A DNA stretch of 64,000 bases from Nageia nagi (taxonomy: Eukaryota > Pinophyta), in NCBI GenBank assembly GCA_050084985.1, contig JBITNC010000001.1, positions 127,038,001 to 127,102,000 on the forward strand. Direction: 5' to 3'. The notes below the pieces were generated by a model. It did not search any database. It was given only the letters and a program-made list of their open reading frames with translations, and was not told where the DNA came from. Both the position numbers and the translations under genes were made by a program. Shown here piece after piece: positions 1 through 10,649 of the stretch. The stretch's first letter is position 1. Every line of letters begins with the position of its first letter.

Positions 1-8
1 TTGGAAGC

Positions 9-1187
9 TTAAGAGATAGCACCTGAACCAATGCTAAACACATACATAGAGGTTGATTTTCTATCATCACTATCTCCCCCATAGTTAGAATCTAAGAAAC
101 CAAAGAGAACAAATGAGGGTAACTTAGAATACTTGAGAGTAAGATCCTTAGTCTTTGCAACATACCTCAAGATTTTTTTAACAGAATTGGGATGCTCAAC
201 ATATGGTTTTTGCATGAATCGTGCCATCAGATTCACTATAAAGGCAATATCTAGCCTAGAAATAGTTAAATACAAAATACTACCAATTAATTGCATGTAA
301 GCTGTAGCATCAGCTAATTGAGAGTTGGAGCTTAGAGAAATAATGATTCCAGGTGAGACTGGGATCACAACATATCTACACTCCTCCATTCCAAACTTCT
401 GTAAGATGTTAGATATATACTTAGATTGATTAAGATAAGTACAATCTTTGTATTGATACACTTACATTCCAAGATAGTAGTGCAAGAGACCAAGATATGT
501 CATTTCAAATATTACCTTAAGTTTGTATATACACTCTTGAATGATTTTATCATTATTCCTAATTATCAGAAGATCATCCACATAAAAAAGAATCAAGATC
601 ATGTTTTTCCCTTGATTGAGCACATATAGATCGAAGTCAAAAAAACACTTGGAGAAACTAATGTCTATAAAGTACCCTAAAATCTTCCTATATGAGGCTG
701 TAGGTGCTTGCTTAAGTCCATATAATAAGTTCTTTAGCTTGCACACAAAGGACTCTTTACCTTCCATAATAAACCCTTTTGGTTGATTCATGAAGATTTC
801 CACATCTAAGTCACCATTGAAAAGTGCACTCTTAATGTTAAGTTGAAAAACTTTCCATCCTTGAGCTGTAGAAAGAGCAAGGATAATCCTCACATTAGGC
901 ATATTTAACATGAGAGCAAAGGTTTTCTCATAATCTACATTGTATTTCTAAGCAAAACCTTTAGCTACTAACCCTACCTTGTATTTCTCAATATCTCCAA
1001 CGTATTTCTCATATACTCTAACTAAATTGAACTTGACCTTGTAGATCCACTTGTTACCAATCACTTTTTTTTCATTAAGATAAGGAATGAAGTCCCAAGT
1101 TTTATTTTTCATAAGCACCTCATACTCCAATTTCATGGCTTCCATATAACATTCATGCTTTGAAGCTTCTTTGAAGGATGAAGGCTC
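9..1187 (-). pseudogene. copia reverse transcriptase and start of RNase H (older element)
   Basis: Three consecutive minus-strand reading blocks (948-1145, 462-911, 9-461) match copia RT and the start of RNase H. Visible motifs are the N-terminal GNKWIYKVK block, the FNGDLDVEIFMNQPKGF block, the KNLLYGLKQAP motif, the catalytic YVDDLL near 555-575, and the RNase H start GFLDSNYGGD. The blocks are separated by stops and frame changes. A close homologue lies in the young element at 7510-8910, where the same motifs appear. The product would have been the polymerase part of a copia Pol polyprotein; this copy cannot make it. Confidence 0.88.
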
Positions 1188-1192
1188 ATGCT
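1188..1192. repeat. 5-bp target site duplication, left copy
   Basis: ATGCT lies directly before the TGTTAG start of the 5' LTR and is repeated directly after the 3' LTR at 10645-10649. Removing one copy and the element restores the older copia coding sequence. Confidence 0.9.
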
Positions 1193-1682
1193 TGTTAGAA
1201 TTTGTAATGAAATATTGTGAATATCTAAACTCCTTGTAAATTCAATTAATCACTTAAAGGATATGTAGATACCTTAAGGGATTAATTGAATTCTTTATTA
1301 TGTGTGGACTTTGACCTTACCATGGGGTTAGTTGGTAGGTTAAAGTTAGGTCATACATTTATTGTAACCCTAACCTTGCCCTTGGGTTAAAGGGAGGTTA
1401 GGGAGGCACTCTCAAGCTATAAATAGAGGGCCTCTCCTCTTGTAACACAACTAAGATTTGGAGTAAGATTACTCTACTAGTTTATGTAGGAGAGAAAGAG
1501 AATTGTAGTAAGAGGTGCATAGATTGAGAATAAAGAACTAGTTGTGGATGTACTCCCAAGGAGGGAGGAACCACATTATATTTGTGTTATCTTGTGTGAA
1601 TGGTGTTATTAGCTTGTAGATGATGAATGATTGAGTTTGCTAGTCTTGGACCTTGAGGATTAGAGTAGGTCTAATTCCTTCA
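1193..1682 (+). repeat. 5' LTR of young copia
   Basis: 490 bp, starting TGTTAG and ending CCTTCA. It is nearly identical to 10155-10644. It contains a TATA-like box at 1418-1425 and an AATAAA-type signal near 1529-1534, consistent with U3-R-U5 organisation. Confidence 0.95.
1418..1425 (+). promoter_or_regulatory. predicted LTR TATA box
   Basis: TATAAATA followed by a GC-richer GAGGGCC stretch in the middle of the LTR. The same motif and context recur in the 3' LTR and, reversed, in the older copia LTR (16229-16236), which supports a conserved core promoter. The transcription start is not determined. Confidence 0.6.
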
Positions 1683-1684
1683 AT

Positions 1685-1696
1685 TGGTATCAGAGC
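1685..1696 (+). other. primer binding site, initiator-Met tRNA type
   Basis: TGGTATCAGAGC lies 2 bases after the LTR end. This is the standard plant LTR-retrotransposon PBS complementary to the 3' end of initiator methionine tRNA. Confidence 0.9.
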
Positions 1697-2335
1697 TTGG
1701 TGTGGAAGCTCTTTTTCTTGGTGTGGAAGCTCTTATTCCTTCAATTTTAAGGTCTTGGTGAGGTAAATTCAAGAGAAGGTATAACCTCCTTCATATAATC
1801 TCCTTATTTTTTTTTTGGCTTATGTCACTAATGATACTAACATATCTTGAGTTTTGTGTTAGTTAATTTTTGTAAAAAAAAAAGGGGGGGGGGCTAAAAA
1901 AAATAGAAATATAATGCTTTTAATTATACTAACCTCTAGTGAGCATGATGTTTTGAGATTAGTATATAAAAATTGCAATATTTCTTTATGCCATTTATTG
2001 TTGAATTAAAGAGGCAGCTCTCAATTTATACTTTTATTCAAAGTTTGAAATTTTTTTTCATTGTTGAGAGCAATTTTTTTTTATACATATTAAAAAAAAA
2101 AACTATACAGGCTAGTTGCATGTGTTATAGCTGCTCAAGATTCTTTAGTCGAGAGTGCCAAAGAATAGGCTAGTTCTTTGAGCAATATTATTGTGCAAGC
2201 AACCAAATAGATTTCTATGATATATATATATATTTGTAATCCAGTTTATGGGAGGTTTTCATTCCTAAAATTCTTGTATTTCTAGTGAGATTATTTTTAT
2301 GAATATTCTCTATAGTAACATTACAACAAATCATT
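1697..2335 (+). other. copia leader, proximal part
   Basis: Non-coding, AT-rich leader with homopolymer runs, including an A-run followed by a G-run at about 1876-1893. A comparable poly-purine run occurs at the corresponding place of the older element (reverse of about 15411-15422), so this part is ancestral leader. No gene is seen. Confidence 0.6.
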
Positions 2336-3300
2336 GCTTCGCAAGAGCTTATCTTCCCTCATCAAACCGCCTCCATCTTGAAAAGGCTAAAACTATTCGA
2401 GATGCGACTTGGGGATTAAGTTTATCCAGCTGCAATACAACGTCTCCAACAAGTTCATAACCAGAACCATCTTTTGCATGGAAATTAACAGCACAACTAC
2501 AAAATCCTCCAAAAAGGGAGTAAACCTTGTTAGGATTTTGTATGTCAAAGGCAGGATGCTCCATCAAATGTTTTATATTCTTGACATTGCTTGGAATATC
2601 TGAGACTGCTTGTAAAGCTAGCCACTTGTTAATTACCAAGGCATCTCCTTCCCATTTCTGATAAAAATTAGATAAAACGTTAGTTTGAACATCACCAAGG
2701 TTCTGAGCTATAGCAGCTAAAGCTACAAATTGCTTAGTCATGTTTGTTGCAGACTTGTACTCATCTAATGTAAGTTCTATCATTTCAGGATCTTTTAGTG
2801 AGGCAAGATAAGCAAGAGAGGTGTTTGTCAAAGCACACCTTGCCATACTCTTATGAATAGGTTTGTATGGCTCTGAGCTTCGATTATTTTCAACAGCTTG
2901 GAGAAACTCAGTACGCAATTCAAATGCAAGTTGCTTAATAACAAAATGATGAACTATGTGAACAACATCTAGATCAGCAACATCCATGAGATCCATGATT
3001 TCTCCCTCTCCAGGTAAGGTTATTGCCTTCGCTATAAACTCTTTATCCAAACTAGAATCACAAAGAATATGCTTTAGTCCCATCACAAACTTTGGATCAA
3101 TAGTCAAAGGTTTATTCTCTTATGCACAATCTACAAAAGTAAGCATAAGCTTTCTTACCAATGTTTGCCTAGCCTCCCATCTATTAAATTCATCTGAATC
3201 ATTGGCAAGAAGAAAGAATAAATCATCATTACTGATATCTGAAACAAGATGCATAGGAGCACTAAAATTACGTAGTAGAGATGGTATTGGCTATGCTCAC
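2336..3300 (-). pseudogene. captured fragment of an M1 (PepN-type) aminopeptidase, antisense inside copia leader
   Basis: The minus strand encodes about 310 residues of the C-terminal part of a PepN-type alanyl/puromycin-sensitive aminopeptidase. It begins at [10 protein letters not shown], continues through [25 protein letters not shown] and [10 protein letters not shown], and ends at [20 protein letters not shown]. The frame is continuous apart from a TAA at 3120-3122 and a TAA at about 2346-2348, where Gln is expected in the family motif. The zinc-binding HEXXH region of the enzyme is absent, so this piece could not be catalytic. There is no intron-like gap over almost 1 kb; plant genes of this family are intron-rich as far as I know, which suggests capture through an mRNA. 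The older related copia lacks it at the equivalent place. Confidence 0.9.
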
Positions 3301-5186
3301 ACGTTGTTTACTCCTCTCCGACCATAGTCACCCCTCATGCGCTATATTCTCACGTGCAGTAACACAACAACTCTTCGCAGCAACAGTGCTCTCGATCGAC
3401 TCCTCTTAGCACCCCACACCTCGATCGACACCTCACGTCTCCTCCTCCTGTGCTCCTACGCATGGCCACCATCACCTCCCTTCTACTCATGTGGCCTTTC
3501 CAATTTTTTCTTTTCAAACATAGTTGTTGAGCATTAATTTTTTGTTGACTAAATGCACTTCCAAAAGCAACGTATGCTCTTCTTGGTAGAAGAAAAAGGG
3601 AGGGGGTCATCTTTTTTAGTACAAACATGCATTTAATTTTTTTCCCAACTAAGGAGGGGGTTTGATTTTTTTTATCCTTGTTTAATTACTCCCAAGAGGC
3701 AACGTATACTCCTTCTTGGTAAGGGAAGGGTAGCCATCACTATTTTACCTATGTGCATTTATTTTTTTTGACTTGGAGTGCTTGAGGTAAAGGGAGCATT
3801 AACTAAGCATAGGTCTCCTTTCTTTTACATTATTACTTGCAAGCTCTCTAAAAGCAAACATATACTTTTTGATAGGCATTTAATATTTTTGCTTGCTTAC
3901 AAGTCATTTGTTTCTATTAAATGCACTTAGAAGTACTTATACTCCAACTTTAAGCATTGACTATAATACTTTAAAGTAAGTATTTTTTTAGAAAAATGTG
4001 GCACATGGAAGATATTTTGGAGTATAATTTTTTCTAAGTATGGTAATTTACTTAGGCAAAACATTTTTTAGTAAAAATTTGCTAAGGTAATCTAAGTATG
4101 CTATTTTTTTGAGTAAACAAGGGAAATTTTTTACTTAAAATGCATACTTAAAAGATAATTTTTAGCATACAAGTTTTTAGGGATAAAACTTTAAGTGAAA
4201 AGGGGGGAATTTGTATAATTTTTTTTTACTTAAAACTTTATCTAGATCTTGCATGCTAAATTTGTAATGCATGCCTCTTAACCTTGTTAGGAATAAAGCA
4301 TTCTTAGTACTTAAAATTTTAAGTTAAATAATGCATTTTTTTTAAGATAAATGATGCATATTTATTACTTAATTTTTAATTTATGGAATAATGCATGTTA
4401 TGGATTAATGCTAAGTAGGACTTAGCCCTTTTTTAAATTCATTAAAATGTTGAATGAATTTATGAACTTGAGAAAGTATGCAAAATGTAAAATGTCCTTT
4501 AGGGGTTAGTAAAAAACCCATTGGACTCTTAAGGTTTCAAGTTCTTGTGGATGATGTATTACTTTACTTTATATTTTTGCATAATTTCTTTATACTTGCA
4601 AAATGCAAAATATTGAAAGTAACCCCTAAAATGAACACATCTGCATGTACTTTTCCACAACATGACTTGTTTGGGGAGCCACGAGGTGAGGACAGGGTAG
4701 ATTGGAGCCTTTTTAGTCTGAAGAATCAGGTGGTGGTAAGTCTATCTTAATTACCCCTAATACCTGTATTGGATTGGACATAACTCTATTAGGTGGACAG
4801 ACATGTGTGTAGTGATACCACATGTCCGTACATCCATTCAGGGATTATCCTGATAACCTAGGAGGAAAATTGAAAACCTTAAAAAGATAATTAAAATGGC
4901 TTGTCTAAGATACATCGGATCCTTGGAAAATAGTTGGTACTTCTCCTTGTGAGTGTATATTACTGACCAAGGTGAACTGGTTGAGGACTGGTAGTACCTG
5001 GGCTCCACCTTGCGGGCATCTAGGTGAAGGCCTAATTCTATACAAGAAAATAACCCCAACTTTATCCTTATACGGATCTTGGTTTATAAGTTTGCACATG
5101 TGGGACATGTTTACTTATGTTTGATTTGTATAGATGGTAAATTGTAGAAATTTATTCATTCTTCTTGCTTATTTACTTTTGTAGCA
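3301..5186 (+). other. copia leader, distal part
   Basis: It starts with a C/T-rich, relatively GC-rich stretch (about 3300-3490) that resembles in composition the tract at 14815-15110 of the older element, followed by strongly AT-rich DNA to the gag start. The block around 4480-4760 has a recognisable counterpart at about 13500-13860 of the older element, so it belongs to the family leader. Short reading frames here show no recognisable domain. No gene is called. Confidence 0.55.
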
Positions 5187-8100
5187 ATGGTTGAAACCTT
5201 CATACCCAAGCATATACTCGATGGTTCCAACTTTGGCATATGGGAACCTTGTATGAAAGCTGAGTTGTAAGCAAGGAAGCTATGGCAGATAGTTAATGAA
5301 GACTTGGTCGCTCCTACATATGAGAAGGCTCTTGAAATCTACAACTCAAAGAATGCATGAGTTAGCAACTTCAATGATTTATCGTGCAGTTTCAGATGAC
5401 ATTCTTCTCATGATCTCTTCTTCAACATCAGCAAAGGAAGCTTGGGATAGGCTGAAGAAAATTTACCGAGGGTCAAAATTTTCAAGGAAGTTCACCATTT
5501 TACAAAAGTTGTTGCAATATCATCAAGGTGAAGATGAAAGTGCCTCTATTTACTTGAAGAAAATCATTGACCTCAGGACACAACTGGTTGGCTGTGGGTG
5601 CAACTGGATCAATGATGAGTTCATGGTCTTCATCATTCTTCAAAGCCTTTCTACAAAGTTCAGTAACTTTGTCACGGTTATGGAAACTAGGATCGATGAT
5701 GAAGAAGATGTCATCTCTCTTGATAACCTTTCTAGACTCCTTCTGAAGCATGAGGAAACTTTGAATAAGAAAATGTTGAACCTTTCTCCAAAGGATAATA
5801 ACATTGCTCTAGGAGCAACCAAAACTCCTTTCAAGAAGAAGTTCAAACATTATAAATTCAAAGATAACAAATCCTCATCTACCTTCAGGAAGTATGAGAA
5901 AAAGGGCAACAATAATGGCAACTTCATGCAAAGGAATGACAAAGCTAGATCAAACAATCGAACACCTCAGGAAAAGTTTGATGGAAATTGTAACTTTTGT
6001 GGCATCTTTGGGCACAAAGAGTATGATTATCATAAAAAGAAATTTGCTCAAAAAGGTAAGGGAAATGCAAATATGAAAAATTTCTATAATAAAAAGAAGA
6101 ACAAGCATGCTGCTACTATTACCTACTACTCAATGACTCAAACTATTTCAAATGATTGGATTGTTGATTCAGGATGCACTAATCACATGTGTTATGAAAA
6201 AGATAAGTTTGAAAACTTTTATAAGTACAAGAAGGATGCAGTTGTGATAGGTGATAATACAGTCCTTGATGTTCAAGGAATAGGGAGTGTGAAGATTCAT
6301 GGAAAGGTTCTTGATAACATCTTTTATGTGCCTAAACTAAGGATGAATCTTATCTCTATAATTCAGATTACAAGGAAAGGATACTCATTTGAGTTTACCT
6401 CACACTCCTGGTGTGTTAAGAAAGGACTTGCCACCTTGATGAAAGGATCAGTAAAGGATGACCTTTATATTATGGATCAAGTTCCTTCAAAGATGTGTCT
6501 TGCTGCAAATGTTTGTTCAAAGGGTAATCTTTGGCATCAACGATTAGGGCACCTTAACCACAAGAGTATTCAAGATATGAAAAATCAAGAACTTGTGGAA
6601 GGTTTACCTAATATTTCACCAATTGGTCTTTGTGAAAGGTGCATTCTAGGAAAGATGAATAGGAAAAAGTTTGAAAAAGATAAGGCAACTCGAGCTTCTC
6701 GATCTCTTCAGCTTATGCATTCAGATTTGATGGGTCCGTTTCAGATTAAGTCTCTAAGGGGAGCTTCTTATGTTCTGACCTTCATTGATGACTTCAATAA
6801 GATGATATTTGGTTATCTACTTGAGCATAAGGATCAAACTTTTGATAGGTTTAAAGACTTCAAGGCTCTTGTTGAAAATCAAACTGATTTTAAGATCAAG
6901 ATGCTGAGATCTGATAATGGGGGTGAGTATAATAGCAATGAGTTTAACGACTATTGTGTTAAACATGGGATCAAGTGGCAATTCACAATCCCTTACACCC
7001 CTCAACAAAATGGAGTTGCTGAAAGGAAGAATCGAACCCTTATGGAAATGGTAAGATGCATGTTGGGTAACCTTCCTAGTTTCTTATGGGGAGAAGTGGT
7101 TCACACTGCTATTCACACCCTAAATAGGTGTCCTACTAAAGCAGTTAAAGGTAAAATTCCATACGAAGCATGGACAAGAAAGAAACCTAACATCTCACAC
7201 TTTAGGGTCTTCAGTTGTGATGCATTTGCCTTTATTACCTCAGAGAAAAGAAAGAAGTTGGATAAAAGATCAAAAAAATGCATCTTTATGGGGTATGATA
7301 ATCAGCATAGAGGTTACAGGCTCTACTCCTCATCCCATAAAACAGTCTTTATTTCTAGGGATGTCAAGTTCAATGAACTTCCTAAGGATATGACTCCTCA
7401 TGCTGAGGTGTCTGATTCAGATGATTCTTCGCCTACACCTAACTGGTTGGATGATCATGTAGGGAAGTCACCATAAGAGCAAAATTCTCCAGCTCAAAGA
7501 ATTACAAGTATGACCTTGAATAAATCTTTATTTACCAAAATTGATAATACGAATGAGCCATCAACCTTCAAAGAAGCTTCCAAGCAAGAGTGTTGGATGG
7601 AAGCTATGAAAGTTGAGTATGAGGCGCTCATGAAAAATGAAACTTGGGATTTGGTTCCTTATCCCAATGAAAAAAATGTGATTGGAAATAAATGGATATA
7701 CAAGGTCAAGTACAATTCTGATGGAGAAATTGAGAAATACAAAGCAAGGTTAGTGGCCAAAGGATTCGCTCATAAATATGGTATTGATTATGAGGAAACC
7801 TTTGCTCCTGTGGCCAAGATGCCTATTGTCAGGATAATCCTTGCTCTTTCTACAGCTCAAGGATGGAAAGTTTTCCAACTTGATGTCAAGAGTGCATTTC
7901 TCAATGGTGACTTGGATGTAGAAATATACATGAATCAACCAGAAAGATTTATTCCAGAAGGTAAAGAGTCTCTTGTGTGTAAGCTAAAAAAGTCTTTGTA
8001 TGGACTTAAGCAAGCACCTAGAGCATGGTACAAGAAAATTTCAGGATTCTTTGCAGATATTGGTTTTTCCAAGTGCTTCTCTGACTCAGATCTCTATGTA

Positions 8101-9103
8101 CTCAATCAAGAAAAAGACGTGGTCTTAATTCTCCTTTATGTGGATGATCTTCTCATAACTGGCAATAATATTGAAATCATCCAAGAGTGCATATCCAAAC
8201 TAAAGGCAACATTTGAAATGACTGATCTAGGTCTATTGCATTACTATCTTGGGATGCAAGTATACCAACACAAAGATTGTACTTATCTTAGTCAATCTAA
8301 GTATATATCAGACATCTTGCAAAAGTTTGGAATGGAGGAGTGTTGATATGCTACAATACCTGTTTTCTCCTAGAATCGTTGTATCTCTAAGCTCAGATTC
8401 TTAGTTGGCTGATGCTACAGCTTATAGGTAATTGATTTGTAGTCTTCTGTATCTAACTATCTCTCGACCTGATATTACCTTTGCAGTGAATCTAATGGCA
8501 TGATTCATGCAAAAACCATATGTTGAACACCTCAATGCTGTTAAGCAAATCTTGAGGTATGTGGCAGGGACAAAGGATCTTGCTCTTAAGTATTCCAAAG
8601 TGCCCTCAATTGTTCTCTTTGGGTTCTTAGATTCTGATTATGGGGGAGATAGAGATGACAAAAAATCAACCTCTACATACGTGTTCAGCATTGGTTCAGG
8701 TGCTATCTCTTGGGCTTCCAAGAAGCAACCTACTCTGACTCTTTCTACCATCAAAGCCAAATATCAAGCCATGTCTGTTACCACCCAAGAAGCTATTTGG
8801 CTGAGGCATCTTCTGAATGAAATTGGGTATAAGCAAAATAGCCCATCTCTTATTTCTTCAGATAATCAATTAGCTATCTCTTTGGCTAAGAATCCTATGT
8901 TCCATTAGAGAACCAAACATGTGGAAATCCAAGCCCATTTTATCAGGGAGAAGGTTCTAGATGACATCATACACTTGGATTATTGTCCATCTACTAAAAA
9001 CTTCATTGATTTATTCACCAAGTCCCTTCCTGAAGCTTAGTTCAGCAAACTTAGGGATTCTCTCGGGTTGGTGAAGTTGCCCTCAAGGGGGAGTGAAGTT
9101 TGA
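5187..9103 (+). pseudogene. copia gag-pol polyprotein, broken
   Basis: The likely start is ATG at 5187 (MVETFIPKHILDG). A stop at 5268-5270 and a frame change near 5350 break the Gag N-terminus. From about 5360 to 7476 the frame is open. It holds Gag and a zinc knuckle (CNFCGIFGHKEYDY, where the last Cys of CX2CX4HX4C is Tyr). It also holds protease WIVDSG and integrase, with the HHCC region (LWHQRLGHLN, CERCILGK) and a DDE triad in HSDLMGP, RSDNGGE and NGVAERKNR. A TAA at 7474-7476 lies in frame with the RT block (7510-8346), which contains FLNGDLDVEIYMNQP and YVDDLL. A TGA at 8344 and a frameshift precede RNase H (8507-8908), whose STIKAKYQAM has Lys where the family has Glu. A TAG at 8906-8908 precedes the RTKHVEI tail. 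Not functional. Confidence 0.93.
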
Positions 9104-9186
9104 ACTTTTGTTAGTGATGACAACTTCACCTCTAAGAGGCTCTTTTGTTGTTGTTATATAGTATGTGTTGATTATGATATACCTCA

Positions 9187-9690
9187 ATGGTAAGTTTGAT
9201 CTACGTGACAAACTTGTTGTACATTTTTATACCTCCATGGTAAGTTTGCTCTGCATGATAAACTTGTTATACATTTTTATACCTCCATGGTAAGTTTGCT
9301 CTACGTGACAAACTTGTTGTACATTTTATACCTCCATGGTAAGTTTGCTTTGTGTGACAAACTTGTTGTACATTTTTAACCTCCATGGTAAGTTTGCTCT
9401 ACGTGACAAACTTGTTGTACATTTTATACCTCCGTGGTAAGTTTGCTCTACGTGACAAACTTGTTGTACATTTTTATACCTCCATGGTAAGTTTGCTCTG
9501 CATGACAAACTTATTGTACATTTTATACCTCCGTGGTAAGTTTGCTCTGCATAAGAAACTTGTTGTATAATTTTTTGAGCATATAATTAATATACCTCTA
9601 TGGTAAGTTCACTCTGCGTGAAGAACTTGTTGTACATTTTATACCTCCGTGGTAAGTTTGCTCTATGTGAGAAACTTGTATAATTTTTAT
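9187..9690 (+). repeat. 10-copy, about 50-bp hairpin minisatellite in copia 3' region
   Basis: Units begin at 9187, 9237, 9287, 9336, 9385, 9434, 9484, 9533, 9600 and 9649, giving a period of 49-50 bp apart from one longer unit. Each contains a short inverted repeat, AAGTTTG and CAAACTT, separated by about 10 bases, so the RNA could fold into a row of small hairpins. Short reading frames across it on both strands are by-products of the repeat. It lies between pol and the PPT. Confidence 0.92.
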
Positions 9691-10142
9691 GCTCTATTAA
9701 TAATCAACACATGTCTATATACAACAGGTGACTATGAGTGATGGCTTGGCATCTCCGTGATGACTTATAGTGCACCATTGATCAGTTATTTATAAGATGG
9801 CATTATTTGATTCTCTTATTTGAATATATGATGCATCTAACTAATTTTGTTCATGAGTTGCTTGTAGAATGCAGGATCTTCTTCAGAAATAGAGGTTACT
9901 CACCTTGTGTAAGCAAGCTCATGGAGACTCACATGTCAGCTTAAAGTTGATCGACTACTATGTACAATGAAACCAATTGTGGTTAATGATTGTATTGTAA
10001 ACCATTTTGTCAAATGGTAATGTAATGAGTCTCAAACTAGTTCTCAAAAAGATTCTCAAATATGTAAATGTTCTCATCTCCACTTGTATCTCTATGGAGG
10101 AGAACTCTCTCTTCTCTCTTCTGTGCTCTATCCTAATATTGC
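9691..10142 (+). other. copia 3' untranslated region
   Basis: AT-rich DNA between the minisatellite and the PPT. No gene or repeat is seen. Confidence 0.5.
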
Positions 10143-10154
10143 ATTAAGGGGGAG
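10143..10154 (+). other. polypurine tract
   Basis: ATTAAGGGGGAG lies immediately before the 3' LTR start, the expected place for the plus-strand primer of reverse transcription. Confidence 0.85.
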
Positions 10155-10644
10155 TGTTAGAATTTGTAATGAAATATTGTGAATATCTAAACTCCTTGTA
10201 AATTCAATTAATCACTTAAAGGATATGTAGATACCTTAAGGGATTAATTGAATTCTTTATTATGTGTGGACTTTGACCTTACCATGGGGTTAGTTGGTAG
10301 GTTAAAGTTAGGTCATACATTTATTGTAACCCTAACCTTACCCTTGGGTTAAAGGGAGGTTAGGGAGGTGCTCTCAAGCTATAAATAGAGGGCCTCTCCT
10401 CTTGTAACACAACGAAGATTTGGAGTAAGATTACTCTACTAGTTTGTGTAGGAGAGAAAGAGAATTGTAGTAAGAGGTGCATAGATTGAGAATAAAGAAC
10501 TAGTTGTGAATGTACTCCCAAGGAGGGAGGAACCACATTATATTTATGTCATCTTGTGTGAATGGTGTTATTAGCTTGTAGATGATGAATGATTGAGTTT
10601 CCTAGTCTTGGACCTTGAGGATTAGAGTAGGTCTAATTCCTTCG
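10155..10644 (+). repeat. 3' LTR of young copia
   Basis: 490 bp, aligned without gaps to 1193-1682. It starts TGTTAG and ends CCTTCG, where the 5' copy has the canonical CA end, so the last base appears mutated. Confidence 0.95.
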
Positions 10645-10649
10645 ATGCT
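10645..10649. repeat. 5-bp target site duplication, right copy
   Basis: ATGCT, matching 1188-1192. Confidence 0.9.

Larger units (their letters stand above)
1193..10644 (+). mobile_element. younger full-length Ty1/copia LTR retrotransposon
   Basis: The element is 9452 bp with two 490-bp LTRs that differ at about 10 positions by my count, a PBS, a 3.5-kb leader, gag-pol, a 3' minisatellite and a PPT. It is flanked by the direct repeat ATGCT (1188-1192 and 10645-10649). It inserted into the older minus-strand copia between integrase and RT. Pol has several stops, so it is not autonomous now, though the LTR similarity suggests a fairly recent insertion. Oddities are the very long leader and an antisense host gene fragment inside it. 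Confidence 0.95.

Noticed and set aside
1193-1682. Solo LTR
   Set aside because: The PBS follows directly, and a matching 490-bp LTR with PPT and target duplication lies at 10155-10644, so it is the 5' LTR of a complete element.
1685-1696. tRNA-like sequence (also 22912-22923)
   Set aside because: Only the 12-base primer binding complement is present; no tRNA gene fold.
3350-3628. Minus-strand reading frame with Arg/Cys-rich C-terminus
   Set aside because: Derived from the C/T-rich leader tract; no recognisable domain and no counterpart in the older element.
9326-9570. Open reading frames on both strands with repeated peptide words
   Set aside because: They are produced by the 50-bp minisatellite, whose unit length shifts between 49 and 50; no conserved protein.
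9187-9690. CRISPR-like array
   Set aside because: Whole units repeat with no unique spacers, and the host context is a plant retrotransposon.
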